From Longispora albida DSM 44784 (GTDB taxonomy: Bacteria > Actinomycetota > Actinomycetes > Mycobacteriales > Micromonosporaceae), in NCBI RefSeq assembly GCF_000379825.1, contig NZ_KB903836.1, positions 372,599 to 436,598 on the forward strand: a stretch of 64,000 nucleotides of DNA, given 5' to 3'. The translations under genes were made by a program, and so were the position numbers. The notes beneath the pieces are model-generated. The model did no database searches, was not told the DNA's origin, and worked only from the letters and a program-made list of their open reading frames with translations. Position 1 is the stretch's first letter; each line of letters begins with the position of its first letter. Shown here in pieces: positions 15,852 to 23,812 of this stretch.

Positions 15852-16495
15852 TGGCCGTCCCGGTAGACGGTGACGACGGGGGCGCGCAGCACGGTACCCC
15901 GGTCGGTGTATCCGGCGACCTCGACGGCGGCGATGGTGCCGGCCTGCTCGGGTGTCGGTGACGGCGCGGAGCCGCCGGCCTCGTGCTGGGCCGGGTCGAA
16001 GCGGGCTCCGACGGGGGTGATGGTGGCGACGCCCACCTCCGACAGCGCCCAGCCGAGCCGGTCGGCGATGGCTTTGCTGCTGGCGCGGTCGCGGACGTAC
16101 ACGGCGGTCTTGATCAGGGTGTCGCGGTCGCTTTCGAGGGCTGCGACGACGGCCGGGTCCGGGCCTGCGGCCACGGGCTGGGCCGGGGCTGGCTTGGCGG
16201 CGGGCGCGGGGGTGGTGCGGATGAACGCGGTGGCGCCGAGGACGAGGCCGCCGGTGATCAGGACGCCGAAGACGCCGGCGGCGGCCGGTACGATCCCGAA
16301 CTCGCTCCTGGGCTCGCAGTTGCGGGAGACGGGCTTGAGCGGCCCGGCGCCCGGCAGCTCACCGGGCCGGGTCTCGGGAGCCATGACGGTCGTGCATTCT
16401 TCGTGGCTGGTCGTCAGGCCGGCCACCACTCCGGTGAGCACGGCGACGATCGCGGTGAGGCCGGCCGCTGCGGCGCGCAGGATGCTGGGGGACAT
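15848..16495 (-). CDS. Membrane-anchored GrpE-like protein
   Basis: Encodes 215 residues. Two hydrophobic segments (about 5-28, LRAAAAGLTAIVAVLTGVVA; about 70-91, PAAAGVFGVLITGGLVLGA) flank a short Cys-containing loop. The C-terminal 100 residues read like the beta domain of the Hsp70 nucleotide-exchange factor GrpE: LGWALSEVGVATITPVGARF, DPAQHEA, then AGTIAAVEVAGYTDRGTVLR with a final V-x-V-Y strand. No Hsp70 gene is adjacent. It lies between two dynamin-like GTPases and overlaps the second by ATGA. RBS AGGAG precedes the start. A role in exchange or assembly for the dynamins or for an unlinked DnaK-like protein is inference. Confidence 0.7.
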   Translation of the reverse strand: MSPSILRAAAAGLTAIVAVLTGVVAGLTTSHEECTTVMAPETRPGELPGAGPLKPVSRNCEPRSEFGIVPAAAGVFGVLITGGLVLGATAFIRTTPAPAAKPAPAQPVAAGPDPAVVAALESDRDTLIKTAVYVRDRASSKAIADRLGWALSEVGVATITPVGARFDPAQHEAGGSAPSPTPEQAGTIAAVEVAGYTDRGTVLRAPVVTVYRDGQ

Positions 16496-16548
16496 CTCGT
16501 GTGGCTCCTGGTTCTTCGGTCGGTCTGACTAGCTGGAGGCGGCGCTGG

Positions 16549-18063
16549 CTAGCTGTATGCGGCCTGGCCGCGCACCCGCTGGGACAGCAGGTGGAATCCA
16601 CGATGCGCCACGAGCGCAACCCGGGACTGGGAGGGGCTGGCGCCGCTGACGGCGAAGGCGCGCCACCGGCTGGCGGCCTGCAGTGCCGCCTGGGCGAGGT
16701 GCTCGGGTGGCGCGCCGGGCAGGCCGAGGATCCAGGCGGGGTCGGTGGACAGCGCGAGCCTGGTCAGCTCGCCTTCCATCTGGTCTGGCAGGTCGACGGA
16801 GCCGGTGGTGACGAGCTGGGCGACTTCCAGGAGCCGCAGCCGGTGGTACTCCGGTTCCTGCAGGACCCGCTCGATGGCGTCGCGGAGCATCTCGCGGTCG
16901 CGGGGCTGCTCGGCGTGGCTGGCGATCTTCTCGAGGCTCGACAGTGCCCAGCCGGCCTTGATCGCGTCGGTGCGCCAGCGGAACGTCTCTTCCAGGGTCT
17001 GGCGGAGGCGGGCGATGCCGGAGGCCTGCAGGAGCATGCGCAGCAGCTCGCCGGTCGCCAGCTGGGGGCGGCTGGACAGGGCGGCGATGGCGTAGCCGAT
17101 GCCGTAGAGGTCCAGCAGGCGCAGGAGCCGCTCGCGCTGCTCGGCGCTGACCTGGCACTCACGCTGGGTGAACAGGTCCACGGAGGCCAGGAGGACGAGG
17201 CGCTCGGCTTCGGGGAGGCGGGCGAGCTCGCGGAGGGCCTCGCAGTCGGCTGCGGTGAGGCGGCCGGCTTCGGTGGTCTCGGCGAGCAGGCCGATGACGG
17301 GGACGACGTCGGAGACGACGCGGCGCAGGACGCGGCGCTGGTCGGTGGCGAGGGCCGCGGCCACACCCCACGGATCGGTGCCGGCTCCGGCCAGCTTGTC
17401 GACCTTGTTGAACAGGCCGACGGAGTTGATCGGGTTGCTCGACAGCCGTGAGGACATGGAGCGGAACGACTCGAGGGCCTGCACGTCGTCCTCGCGGACG
17501 CTCTGGGTGAACACGTAGATGATGGCCTCGGCGCCTGACAGCGCGCCCGCGGAGTCGGGGTCGATGTCGTCGTCGATGGGTGCCTCGTTGAAGAGGAAGC
17601 GGCGGGTGCCCGCGGAGACGGCCTGGTTGGTGGAGGACAGGCCTGGGGTGTCGACGACGGTCAGGTCACGCAGCCGGTCGCTGGTGAGGGTGACGTCGAC
17701 GTAGGCGATCTCGTGGCGGGGCACGCCGAGCCGCTGGGGGATGGCTCCGGCGTCGTCGAGGGGCAGGCTGGCGCGGCTGCCGTCGCGGCGGACGACGTCG
17801 ACGCGGTCGGAGGTGCCGTAGCGGAACTGGGTGACGACGCGGGTGCACTCGCCGACGTCGGTCTGGGCGACGCGGCGGCCGATGAGGGAGTTGACGAGGG
17901 TGGACTTGCCGGCTTTGAGCCTGCCGGCGATCGCGACGCGCAGCGGCTCGCTGAGCCTGCGCTGCACGTCGAGCAGCTGGTCACGGGTCGCGCCGGGCGC
18001 TACCCTGCCTGCCGCGTCCGTGCAGATTCCCGCTACCCGGGCGCTGAGTGGACCCGCCGCCAT
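16549..18063 (-). CDS. Dynamin-like GTPase without membrane segment
   Basis: Encodes 504 residues and is first in the operon. GTPase motifs: G1 AIAGRLKAGKSTLVNSL (residues about 44-60), Thr in GECTRVVT for G2, G3 VVDTPGLSS, and G4 LFNKVDKL. The C-terminal half is alpha-helical with no hydrophobic hairpin, unlike its partner downstream, so the pair may form a hetero-oligomer in which only one member inserts in the membrane, as described for Streptomyces DynA/DynB and mycobacterial IniA/IniC. GGGAGGAAGAGG upstream is a strong ribosome-binding site. It diverges from a large LuxR-type regulator over about 56-68 bases. Confidence 0.85.
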   Translation of the reverse strand: MAAGPLSARVAGICTDAAGRVAPGATRDQLLDVQRRLSEPLRVAIAGRLKAGKSTLVNSLIGRRVAQTDVGECTRVVTQFRYGTSDRVDVVRRDGSRASLPLDDAGAIPQRLGVPRHEIAYVDVTLTSDRLRDLTVVDTPGLSSTNQAVSAGTRRFLFNEAPIDDDIDPDSAGALSGAEAIIYVFTQSVREDDVQALESFRSMSSRLSSNPINSVGLFNKVDKLAGAGTDPWGVAAALATDQRRVLRRVVSDVVPVIGLLAETTEAGRLTAADCEALRELARLPEAERLVLLASVDLFTQRECQVSAEQRERLLRLLDLYGIGYAIAALSSRPQLATGELLRMLLQASGIARLRQTLEETFRWRTDAIKAGWALSSLEKIASHAEQPRDREMLRDAIERVLQEPEYHRLRLLEVAQLVTTGSVDLPDQMEGELTRLALSTDPAWILGLPGAPPEHLAQAALQAASRWRAFAVSGASPSQSRVALVAHRGFHLLSQRVRGQAAYS

Positions 18064-18111
18064 CCTGCCGCCTCTTCCTCCCGCTGGACACCACCAGCCA
18101 CACTACGAAGG

Positions 18112-18127
18112 TCCCGCCAGTGCGGGA
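18112..18127. promoter_or_regulatory. Inverted repeat between dynamin operon and LuxR regulator
   Basis: TCCCGC and GCGGGA form perfect 6-base arms around CAGT. It lies just upstream of the ATG at 18132 in the short divergent control region, so it could regulate either direction. Confidence 0.35.
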
Positions 18128-18131
18128 TCCC

Positions 18132-20504
18132 ATGTTCGTGCCACCCCACGGAGGTTCCGCAGCAGTGCACGCGCCGCTCCTGGATGAGATCACCAGCCTG
18201 CTTGCCGGTCCTGGGCTGTTCGTGCTGGCCGGGGGGCCGGGGTGCGGGCGCAGCAGCGCGCTCGCCGCGGTCAGCTCAGGGTCTGGCAGGCCTGTCCTCG
18301 CCGGGGGTGGCCTGGCGATCCTATGCAATGCGCCGGCGCTGGCTCTCACCCGTGCCGTGCGGGCGAAGCTGCCGGCCGACGATCCGGCTCTGCTGGCCGA
18401 GGCCGTGCTGTCGCGGGTGCGCGGTGGCCTGCTGGTTCTCGACGATCTGCAGTGGGCGGACGCGGTGACGCTGGCCGCGCTGCCGCTGGTCGCGGCGAAG
18501 GTGCCGGTGCTGGCGGCTGTGCGCACGCCGTACCGCAGTGCCGCGATCGACGAGCTGCGCGCCTGCGCTTCGGTGTGGGCCGAGCTGCCGCCGCTGTCCG
18601 ATGAGGATGCCGCCGCGCTGGCGCTGAGGACGGTGCCGTCGCTGTCGCCGGCGCAGGTCGCGTCGGTGGTCGCCCGGTCGGGCGGGGTTCCGCTGGTGGT
18701 GACGGCGCTGGCGGGGTCTCCGGGGCGCACGGCGCCGGGGGACGCGAGTTTCCTGATCGCCGAGGCGCTGGCGGATCTGACGCGGCCTGCCCGGACGGCG
18801 CTGGCCGCGCTGGGCCTGCTGGGCCGCCCGGCGAACGCTGAGCTGGTGGCCTCGGGCCTGGCGGAGCTGCTGGCCGCCGGCCTGGTCCGGCAGGACGGTG
18901 ATGCGGTGCGGGCGGTGTCGCCGTTCGTGGCGGAGGTGGCCGCTGGTGTGCTGGACGCGGGTGAGCGCTGTGCGCTGCACCGGCGGCTGGCCGAGCTCAC
19001 GCCGCCGCTGGAGGCTGCGCGGCATCTGGCCGCGGCCGGTGACCGTGAGCCCGCGGCGGAGCTGGCGCTGGCCGCGGCGTCGGGTGAGGAGTCGGCGGCT
19101 GGCCGGGCGGAGGCGCTGCTGCTGGCGGCGTCCTTGTCGGACGATCCTGCGGTGGCCTGTGAGGCGGCGCGGGCCGCGCTGGCGGCTGGCCGGCCGGAGG
19201 AGGCGCTGCGGGTGGCTCCGGAGCACGCTGTGGCGGTGCGGGCGGAGGCGCTGCTCCAGTCTGGACGGCCGGGTGAGGCCCTGGCGGTGCTGGACGGTAC
19301 CGCCAGCTGGTCTGAGGTGCCCGCTGACGAGCTGGCGGCCCCGGACGCCGACCCGGATGTCCTGCGGGTGCGGCTGCTGGCGCTGCTGGCTGCTGATCCG
19401 GCCGCGGCGGTGGTGCTGGCTTCGGGGCTGGACGATCCGCCGGCTGATCCGGGGCTGCGGGTCGCGCACGCCGCTGTGGCGGCGCGGGAGCGTGCGGCGG
19501 GCTGGGAGTACAAGCTGGCGAGCGCGGCGGGTGCCGCTGATCCCCTGGCGGCGCGGTGGGCGGCGTGGCTGCTGGTGGAGGCGCTGATCGCTGACGGGCG
19601 GCTGGAGGAGGCGGTGTCGTCGGCGCGGGCGGCCGCCGAGGCGTGCGCTGTGCAGCTGGCGTACTCGTGGCAGGCGCGTTTCGTGGCCGCCGAGCTGTGG
19701 TGCTGCGCGCTGCGTGGTGAGCGGCTCGACGAGGTGGCCCGGCGGGCGGTGGAGCTGTCGGACCGGACGCTGCCGGAGGTCGCGCGCGGGTACGCGGTGG
19801 CCGCCGCGGCCCTGGCGGAGGCGGACGCTGGCCTGACGCGGGCGGCGCGGGCCCGCCTGGTGCCTGCGGCTCCGTCCCCTGCGGACTGGGTGGCGGCTGA
19901 GGCGGCGTGGCTGGACGGGCAGCCCCAGCCGGTACCGGAGGGCACTGAGGACGGTGGCCTGCTGGGCGGGCTGCGGTTCATCACGGCGCGGTGGGCCAGC
20001 CTGGACGGTGCGGGCCCGGTTCCGGCGGTGCCGGTGTCGGCGCTGGCGGCGGTGTCGGAGACGGCGGCTGGCTGGGCGGGTGAGACGGAGCGGTTCAGCA
20101 CGGCGGCTCAGGCGTGGCGGGGCCTGGCGGCCCGTGAGGAGATCCGCGCGCTGCTGGCCTGTGGCCTGCTGGCGCACGATCCGGGGGTCGCGGTGCCGGC
20201 GCTGACGGCGGCGGAGGAGCTGGCGGAGTCCTCGGGGATGATCGTCCTGGCTGGACGGGCGCGGATGGGGCTGCGGCGGCACGCGGTGCGCCGTGACCGG
20301 CGGGGACCGCAGCGTGACGGCGAGCTCACGGACCGGGAGCGGCAGATCCTGGAACTGGTGGCCGGCGGAGAACCCACCCGCCGGATCGCTGGCGTTCTGG
20401 GTATCTCCCGCGAGACAGTAGAGACCCACATCCGTGCGGGGATGCGAAAGCTGGGCGCCCGGACCCGGACTGAGGCCGCGGCGCGCTGCGTGGAGGCACC
20501 GTGA
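18132..20504 (+). CDS. Large LuxR-family (LAL-like) regulator
   Basis: Encodes 790 residues from the ATG at 18132; a GTG at 18120 preceded by AAGG is an alternative. Near the N-terminus FVLAGGPGCGRSSALAA is a P-loop in which the usual Lys is Arg, and GGLLVLDDLQWADAVT is a typical Walker B of the LAL/STAND class. The middle 450 residues are Ala/Leu/Glu-rich helical repeats resembling TPRs. The C-terminus LTDRERQILELVAGGEPTRR, then GISRETVETHIRAGMRKLGA, is a LuxR/GerE HTH. It probably acts as a ligand- or nucleotide-responsive activator; the divergent dynamin operon is an obvious candidate target. Confidence 0.85.
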   Translation: MFVPPHGGSAAVHAPLLDEITSLLAGPGLFVLAGGPGCGRSSALAAVSSGSGRPVLAGGGLAILCNAPALALTRAVRAKLPADDPALLAEAVLSRVRGGLLVLDDLQWADAVTLAALPLVAAKVPVLAAVRTPYRSAAIDELRACASVWAELPPLSDEDAAALALRTVPSLSPAQVASVVARSGGVPLVVTALAGSPGRTAPGDASFLIAEALADLTRPARTALAALGLLGRPANAELVASGLAELLAAGLVRQDGDAVRAVSPFVAEVAAGVLDAGERCALHRRLAELTPPLEAARHLAAAGDREPAAELALAAASGEESAAGRAEALLLAASLSDDPAVACEAARAALAAGRPEEALRVAPEHAVAVRAEALLQSGRPGEALAVLDGTASWSEVPADELAAPDADPDVLRVRLLALLAADPAAAVVLASGLDDPPADPGLRVAHAAVAARERAAGWEYKLASAAGAADPLAARWAAWLLVEALIADGRLEEAVSSARAAAEACAVQLAYSWQARFVAAELWCCALRGERLDEVARRAVELSDRTLPEVARGYAVAAAALAEADAGLTRAARARLVPAAPSPADWVAAEAAWLDGQPQPVPEGTEDGGLLGGLRFITARWASLDGAGPVPAVPVSALAAVSETAAGWAGETERFSTAAQAWRGLAAREEIRALLACGLLAHDPGVAVPALTAAEELAESSGMIVLAGRARMGLRRHAVRRDRRGPQRDGELTDRERQILELVAGGEPTRRIAGVLGISRETVETHIRAGMRKLGARTRTEAAARCVEAP

Positions 20505-20518
20505 TCGCAGGAGGCGCT

Positions 20519-21028
20519 GTGAACCGACCTCGGTATCTTGTCGGCACCGGTGCGGACGCGGCCGCCGTGCTGCGCCGCCTGGCCAGGGACGGCTGGCGGA
20601 CCCGGGAGAGTTTCGCGCTGCCGGAGGCTGCGTGGGATGTCTCGGATGCCCGGCTGGTCCTGTTCGGCCGGGTCGCTGATGCCGACGCGGTGCGGATGGC
20701 GGTGCTGGCCGCGGCGCGGGGCGCGGGGATCGTCGCGGTGGTGGATCTGGAGTGTGATCTGGGCCGCGCGCTGCTGGCCGACCTGTCGAGGGTGGGGCCG
20801 GTGGTGCGGGGGGCCGAGGAGGCCCCGGCTGACGAGCTGCCGCTGTCGGACGAGCAGTGCCAGCTGCTGGAGCGCCTCGCCAGCGGGGAGACGATCGCGG
20901 CGGCCGCGGCGGCGGAGTACCTGTCGTTACGGACGGCCAACCGGCGCATCGCCCAGGCCCGCGACGCGCTCGGGGTGGCCACCACGCGTGAAGCCGTTCT
21001 CGCCTACATCCGGCATAGAAGAAGCTGA
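20519..21028 (+). CDS. HTH regulator paired with the LuxR-type gene
   Basis: Encodes 169 residues. A GTG at 20501 overlaps the previous stop, but I prefer the GTG at 20519, four bases after a perfect AGGAGG. The N-terminal 100 residues form an alpha/beta domain of unknown type (LVLFGRVADADAVRMAVLAA; GIVAVVDLECDLGRALLADL) reminiscent of a receiver-like fold but without a clear phosphorylation triad. The C-terminus LSDEQCQLLERLASGETIAA, then YLSLRTANRRIAQARDALGV, is a LuxR-like HTH. It is co-transcribed with the large regulator and may form a two-gene regulatory unit. Confidence 0.7.
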   Translation: MNRPRYLVGTGADAAAVLRRLARDGWRTRESFALPEAAWDVSDARLVLFGRVADADAVRMAVLAAARGAGIVAVVDLECDLGRALLADLSRVGPVVRGAEEAPADELPLSDEQCQLLERLASGETIAAAAAAEYLSLRTANRRIAQARDALGVATTREAVLAYIRHRRS

Positions 21029-21115
21029 ACGTCCCGTTCTGTGTTACCTGATTGTTGCCATGGCCACGTTGTCGCAGGTAGAACCGTTACCGGAGGCGTG
21101 CCTAGCCTTGCGGTC

Positions 21116-21880
21116 ATGCGTCATCGATTACCTGCCGGGTTCCTCGGACGCCACAGGCGCCTCGGTGAACCCGCCGCTCAGAAACTCGTTGCCGGAAGCA
21201 TCACGGTCGCCCTCGCGGGCGGCTTCTTCTTACCCCTGCTGACCGCCTCCGACGGCAAGCAGGACCGCCCGGTTCCCGCCGTGCTGGCCGCGGCCGGTGC
21301 CTCGCCGGAGTCCCGGGCCTCCGGGGCCCCGGAGGCCGCCTCGCGTGGCCAGCAGCGGACGGGCACCAGGGCTCCTGCGGCCGCTGCCGCGCCGGCTCCG
21401 CCCGCCGCCGCTCCCAAGCCCGCGGGTCCCGTGCGGCCGGAGTCGGCGCCCGTGGCCGGGCTGTCGGCGGTGCAGATGAACAACGCCGAGGAGATCGTGC
21501 ACGTCGGCAACCTGATGGGTGTCCCGACCCGGGGCAAGATCGTGGCGATCGCCACAGCCCTGCAGGAGAGCCAGCTGCTCAACCTCGCCAACACCGGCTC
21601 GGCGGAGTCGCTGAACCTCCCGCACGAGGGCATCGGCTGGGACCACGACTCGGTGGGCCTGTTCCAGCAGCGCCCGGTGTCGGGCTGGGGCTCGATCGCC
21701 GAGTGCCAGCTGCCGGGTTACGCCGCCGCGAAGTTCTACGGCGCGCTGCTGCGGGTGCGTGGCTGGCAGAACATGCCGGTGACGGTGGCCGCGCAGACCG
21801 TGCAGGGTTCGGCCTTCCCCGACCACTACGCCAAGCACGAGGACCGCGCCACGGCCATCGTCGCAGCCCTCGGTGGGTAA
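21116..21880 (+). CDS. Secreted/anchored protein with lysozyme-like domain
   Basis: Encodes 254 residues. A membrane segment at about residues 24-44 (VAGSITVALAGGFFLPLLTA) is followed by a Pro/Ala linker and a C-terminal domain of about 120 residues: IVAIATALQESQLLNLANTG, DSVGLFQQRPVSGWGS, and AAKFYGALLRVRGWQNMPVT. This pattern is common in actinobacterial extracytoplasmic proteins with a goose-lysozyme/transglycosylase-like fold; Glu in ALQES is the likely catalytic acid. Some databases label relatives heavy-metal transporters, which the sequence does not support. TAGCCT at 21103-21108 ends seven bases before the ATG. A clear terminator follows. Confidence 0.75.
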   Translation: MRHRLPAGFLGRHRRLGEPAAQKLVAGSITVALAGGFFLPLLTASDGKQDRPVPAVLAAAGASPESRASGAPEAASRGQQRTGTRAPAAAAAPAPPAAAPKPAGPVRPESAPVAGLSAVQMNNAEEIVHVGNLMGVPTRGKIVAIATALQESQLLNLANTGSAESLNLPHEGIGWDHDSVGLFQQRPVSGWGSIAECQLPGYAAAKFYGALLRVRGWQNMPVTVAAQTVQGSAFPDHYAKHEDRATAIVAALGG

Positions 21881-21909
21881 CCGCCCGCCGCATACCCCCC
21901 TTGCCCCCT

Positions 21910-21949
21910 GAGCCCGCCTGGACACCACCCCTCCCAGGCGGGCTCTTCT
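21910..21949 (+). terminator. Rho-independent terminator
   Basis: Perfect 12-base arms GAGCCCGCCTGG (21910-21921) and CCAGGCGGGCTC (21934-21945) with a 12-base loop, followed by TTCT. It terminates the lysozyme-like gene. Confidence 0.85.
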
Positions 21950-22012
21950 GTGTCCCGGGTAAACCCCGTTCCTGGCGGGTGCCCTGGCCCGCGGCGGGTA
22001 ACGTCTGCGGTC

Positions 22013-22345
22013 ATGCGGATCAGGTGCACGTGGTGCGGGGCTGAGCTCCCGTCGGCCGCCGGCATGGGCAGGCCGCGGCGGTACTGCGCGCAGGCGTGCC
22101 GTCAGCGCGCGTACGAGCAGCGGACGGTGTCGGCGCGGGCTGGCCTGCCGCCGGAGGCCGTGGTGGTGTCGCGGCCGGAGCTGGACCATCTGCTGGATCG
22201 GCTGTTCGCCCTGCGCTGTGCGCTGTCCGATGCCAGAGTGGTGCTCGGAGAGCAGGCGTCTGCGGCGGAGCTGCGAGGGGTGCTGGAGCAGGTCGGCTCG
22301 GCCGCGGGGGAGCTGGACCGGCTGTGGGTGACCCCGCGCGAGTGA
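22013..22345 (+). CDS. Small zinc-ribbon protein upstream of cyd
   Basis: Encodes 110 residues. The N-terminus has CTWCG (residues 5-9) and YCAQACRQRAYEQR (about 24-37), giving a C-x2-C...C-x3-C arrangement expected to bind zinc, with an Arg-rich tail to the motif. The rest is helical. This layout occurs in small actinobacterial proteins of unknown function that may bind nucleic acid. TAACGT at 21999-22004 ends eight bases before the ATG (leaderless). It ends only 58 bases before cydA, with tandem operators in between, so it could encode a regulator of the cyd operon, but nothing proves this. Confidence 0.65.
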   Translation: MRIRCTWCGAELPSAAGMGRPRRYCAQACRQRAYEQRTVSARAGLPPEAVVVSRPELDHLLDRLFALRCALSDARVVLGEQASAAELRGVLEQVGSAAGELDRLWVTPRE

Positions 22346-22351
22346 CCCTTC

Positions 22352-22387
22352 TTCTACGTCTCGTAGAATCTTCTACGGGACGTAGAA
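22352..22387. promoter_or_regulatory. Tandem palindromic operators upstream of cydA
   Basis: Two 17-base dyads, TTCTACGTCTCGTAGAA (22352-22368) and TTCTACGGGACGTAGAA (22371-22387), share 7-base arms TTCTACG/CGTAGAA and differ only in the three central bases. Their centres are 19 bases apart, near two helical turns, so two repressor dimers could bind side by side. They end 15 bases before the cydA start. The arms recall BlaI/CopY-type sites more than Rex sites. Confidence 0.75.
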
Positions 22388-22402
22388 CATCGGAGGGGCA
22401 CT

Positions 22403-23800
22403 GTGGACGCACTCGACCTGGCCCGGTGGCAGTTCGGCATCACCACCGTCTACCACTTCCTGTTCGTGCCGATCACGATCGGGCTGATCTTCCTGGTCGC
22501 CATCTTCCAGACCGCCTGGTACCGCACGGGGGACGAGAAGTGGCTCAAGCTGACAAAGTTCTACGGCAAGCTGTTCCTGATCAACTTCGCGATGGGGCTG
22601 GTCACGGGGATCGTGCAGGAGTTCCAGTTCGGCATGAACTGGTCGGACTACTCGCGGTTCGTCGGTGACGTCTTCGGCGCGCCGCTGGCGATCGAGGGCC
22701 TGCTCGCGTTCTTCCTGGAGTCCACGTTCCTCGGGCTGTGGATCTTCGGCTGGGACAGGCTGCCGCGCCGGATCCATCTGGCCTGCATCTGGATCGCCGC
22801 GATCGGCACGCTCCTGTCGGCGTACTTCATCCTCGCCGCCAACTCCTTCATGCAGTGGCCGGTCGGGTTCCGGTACAACCCGGCGACGGGCCGGGCGGAG
22901 CTGACCGACTTCTGGGCGGTGCTCACCAACAAGGTCGTCCTGGCCACGTTCCCGCACACCGTCGCGGCGTGCGCGATGACGGGCGGGGCGCTGGTGCTGG
23001 GGGTGGCGATGTTCCACCTGATGCGCGGCAGGGACGCCGACAAGCCGGCGTTCCGCAGCGCGGCGAAGCTCGGCGCGTGGGTCGTCATCATCGGCTTCGC
23101 CGGTACCGCGATCTCCGGCGACTCCCTCGGCAAGGTGATGACGGAGACGCAGCCGATGAAGATGGCCGCCGCCGAGGCCCTGTACAGCACGGAACAGCCC
23201 GCCAGCTTCTCCCTCTTCACGATCGGCACCCTCGACGGCAAGAGCGAGGTGTACTCGATCACCGTGCCGAAGGTGCTGTCGTTCCTGGCGACCGGCTCCT
23301 TCGACGGCAAGGTGCAGGGCATCAACAACATCCAGGCCGACTACGCCGCGCTGTACGGCCCCGGGTCCTACACCCCGATCGTGCCGGTCACGTACTGGAG
23401 CTTCCGGGCGATGATCACGCTGGGCGCGTTCGCCGCGCTCGTCGCCCTGATCTCCCTGTGGACACTGCGCAGAGGACGGACACCCACCTCGAAGTGGCTG
23501 ATGCGCGCCGCGCTCGTCCTGCCGCTGGTGCCCCTCGCGGCGAACTCGGCCGGCTGGATCTTCACGGAGATGGGCCGGCAGCCGTGGGTGGTGTTCGGCC
23601 TGATGAAGACCTCGGCCGGGGTGTCACCGTCGGTGTCGGCCGGCGAGGTCCTCACCTCGATGATCGTGTTCACGCTGCTGTACGGGATCCTCGCCGTCGT
23701 CGAGGTCCGCCTGCTGCTCACCTACGCGCGCGGCGGCCTGCCCGACGTGGAGCCGCCGAAAGAGAAGACCGACGACGACCAGCTCGCATTCGCCTACTAG
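22403..23800 (+). CDS. cydA: Cytochrome bd ubiquinol/menaquinol oxidase subunit I
   Basis: Encodes 465 residues with about nine membrane helices. The subunit oxidises quinol and carries hemes b558, b595 and d. TTVYHFLFVPITIG at residues 14-27 contains the N-terminal His (H18) that ligates a high-spin heme; EFQFGMNWSDYSRFVGD follows as in the family. GRQPWVVFG (about 395) is the conserved GRQPW motif. The length fits the short-Q-loop class typical of Actinobacteria. The GTG start is seven bases downstream of GGAGG. It heads the cydABDC operon, which gives high-affinity oxygen respiration, and is preceded by tandem operators, consistent with induction under low oxygen or redox stress. Confidence 0.97.
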   Translation: MDALDLARWQFGITTVYHFLFVPITIGLIFLVAIFQTAWYRTGDEKWLKLTKFYGKLFLINFAMGLVTGIVQEFQFGMNWSDYSRFVGDVFGAPLAIEGLLAFFLESTFLGLWIFGWDRLPRRIHLACIWIAAIGTLLSAYFILAANSFMQWPVGFRYNPATGRAELTDFWAVLTNKVVLATFPHTVAACAMTGGALVLGVAMFHLMRGRDADKPAFRSAAKLGAWVVIIGFAGTAISGDSLGKVMTETQPMKMAAAEALYSTEQPASFSLFTIGTLDGKSEVYSITVPKVLSFLATGSFDGKVQGINNIQADYAALYGPGSYTPIVPVTYWSFRAMITLGAFAALVALISLWTLRRGRTPTSKWLMRAALVLPLVPLAANSAGWIFTEMGRQPWVVFGLMKTSAGVSPSVSAGEVLTSMIVFTLLYGILAVVEVRLLLTYARGGLPDVEPPKEKTDDDQLAFAY

Positions 23801-23812
23801 GGACAGAAGCTG

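Noticed and set aside
21116-21880. Heavy-metal transporter
   Set aside because: Relatives sometimes carry this name, but there is one membrane helix and a lysozyme-like domain, not a transporter.
22352-22387. Rex operator upstream of cydA
   Set aside because: Rex sites read TTGTGAA-N4-TTCACAA; the arms here are TTCTACG/CGTAGAA.
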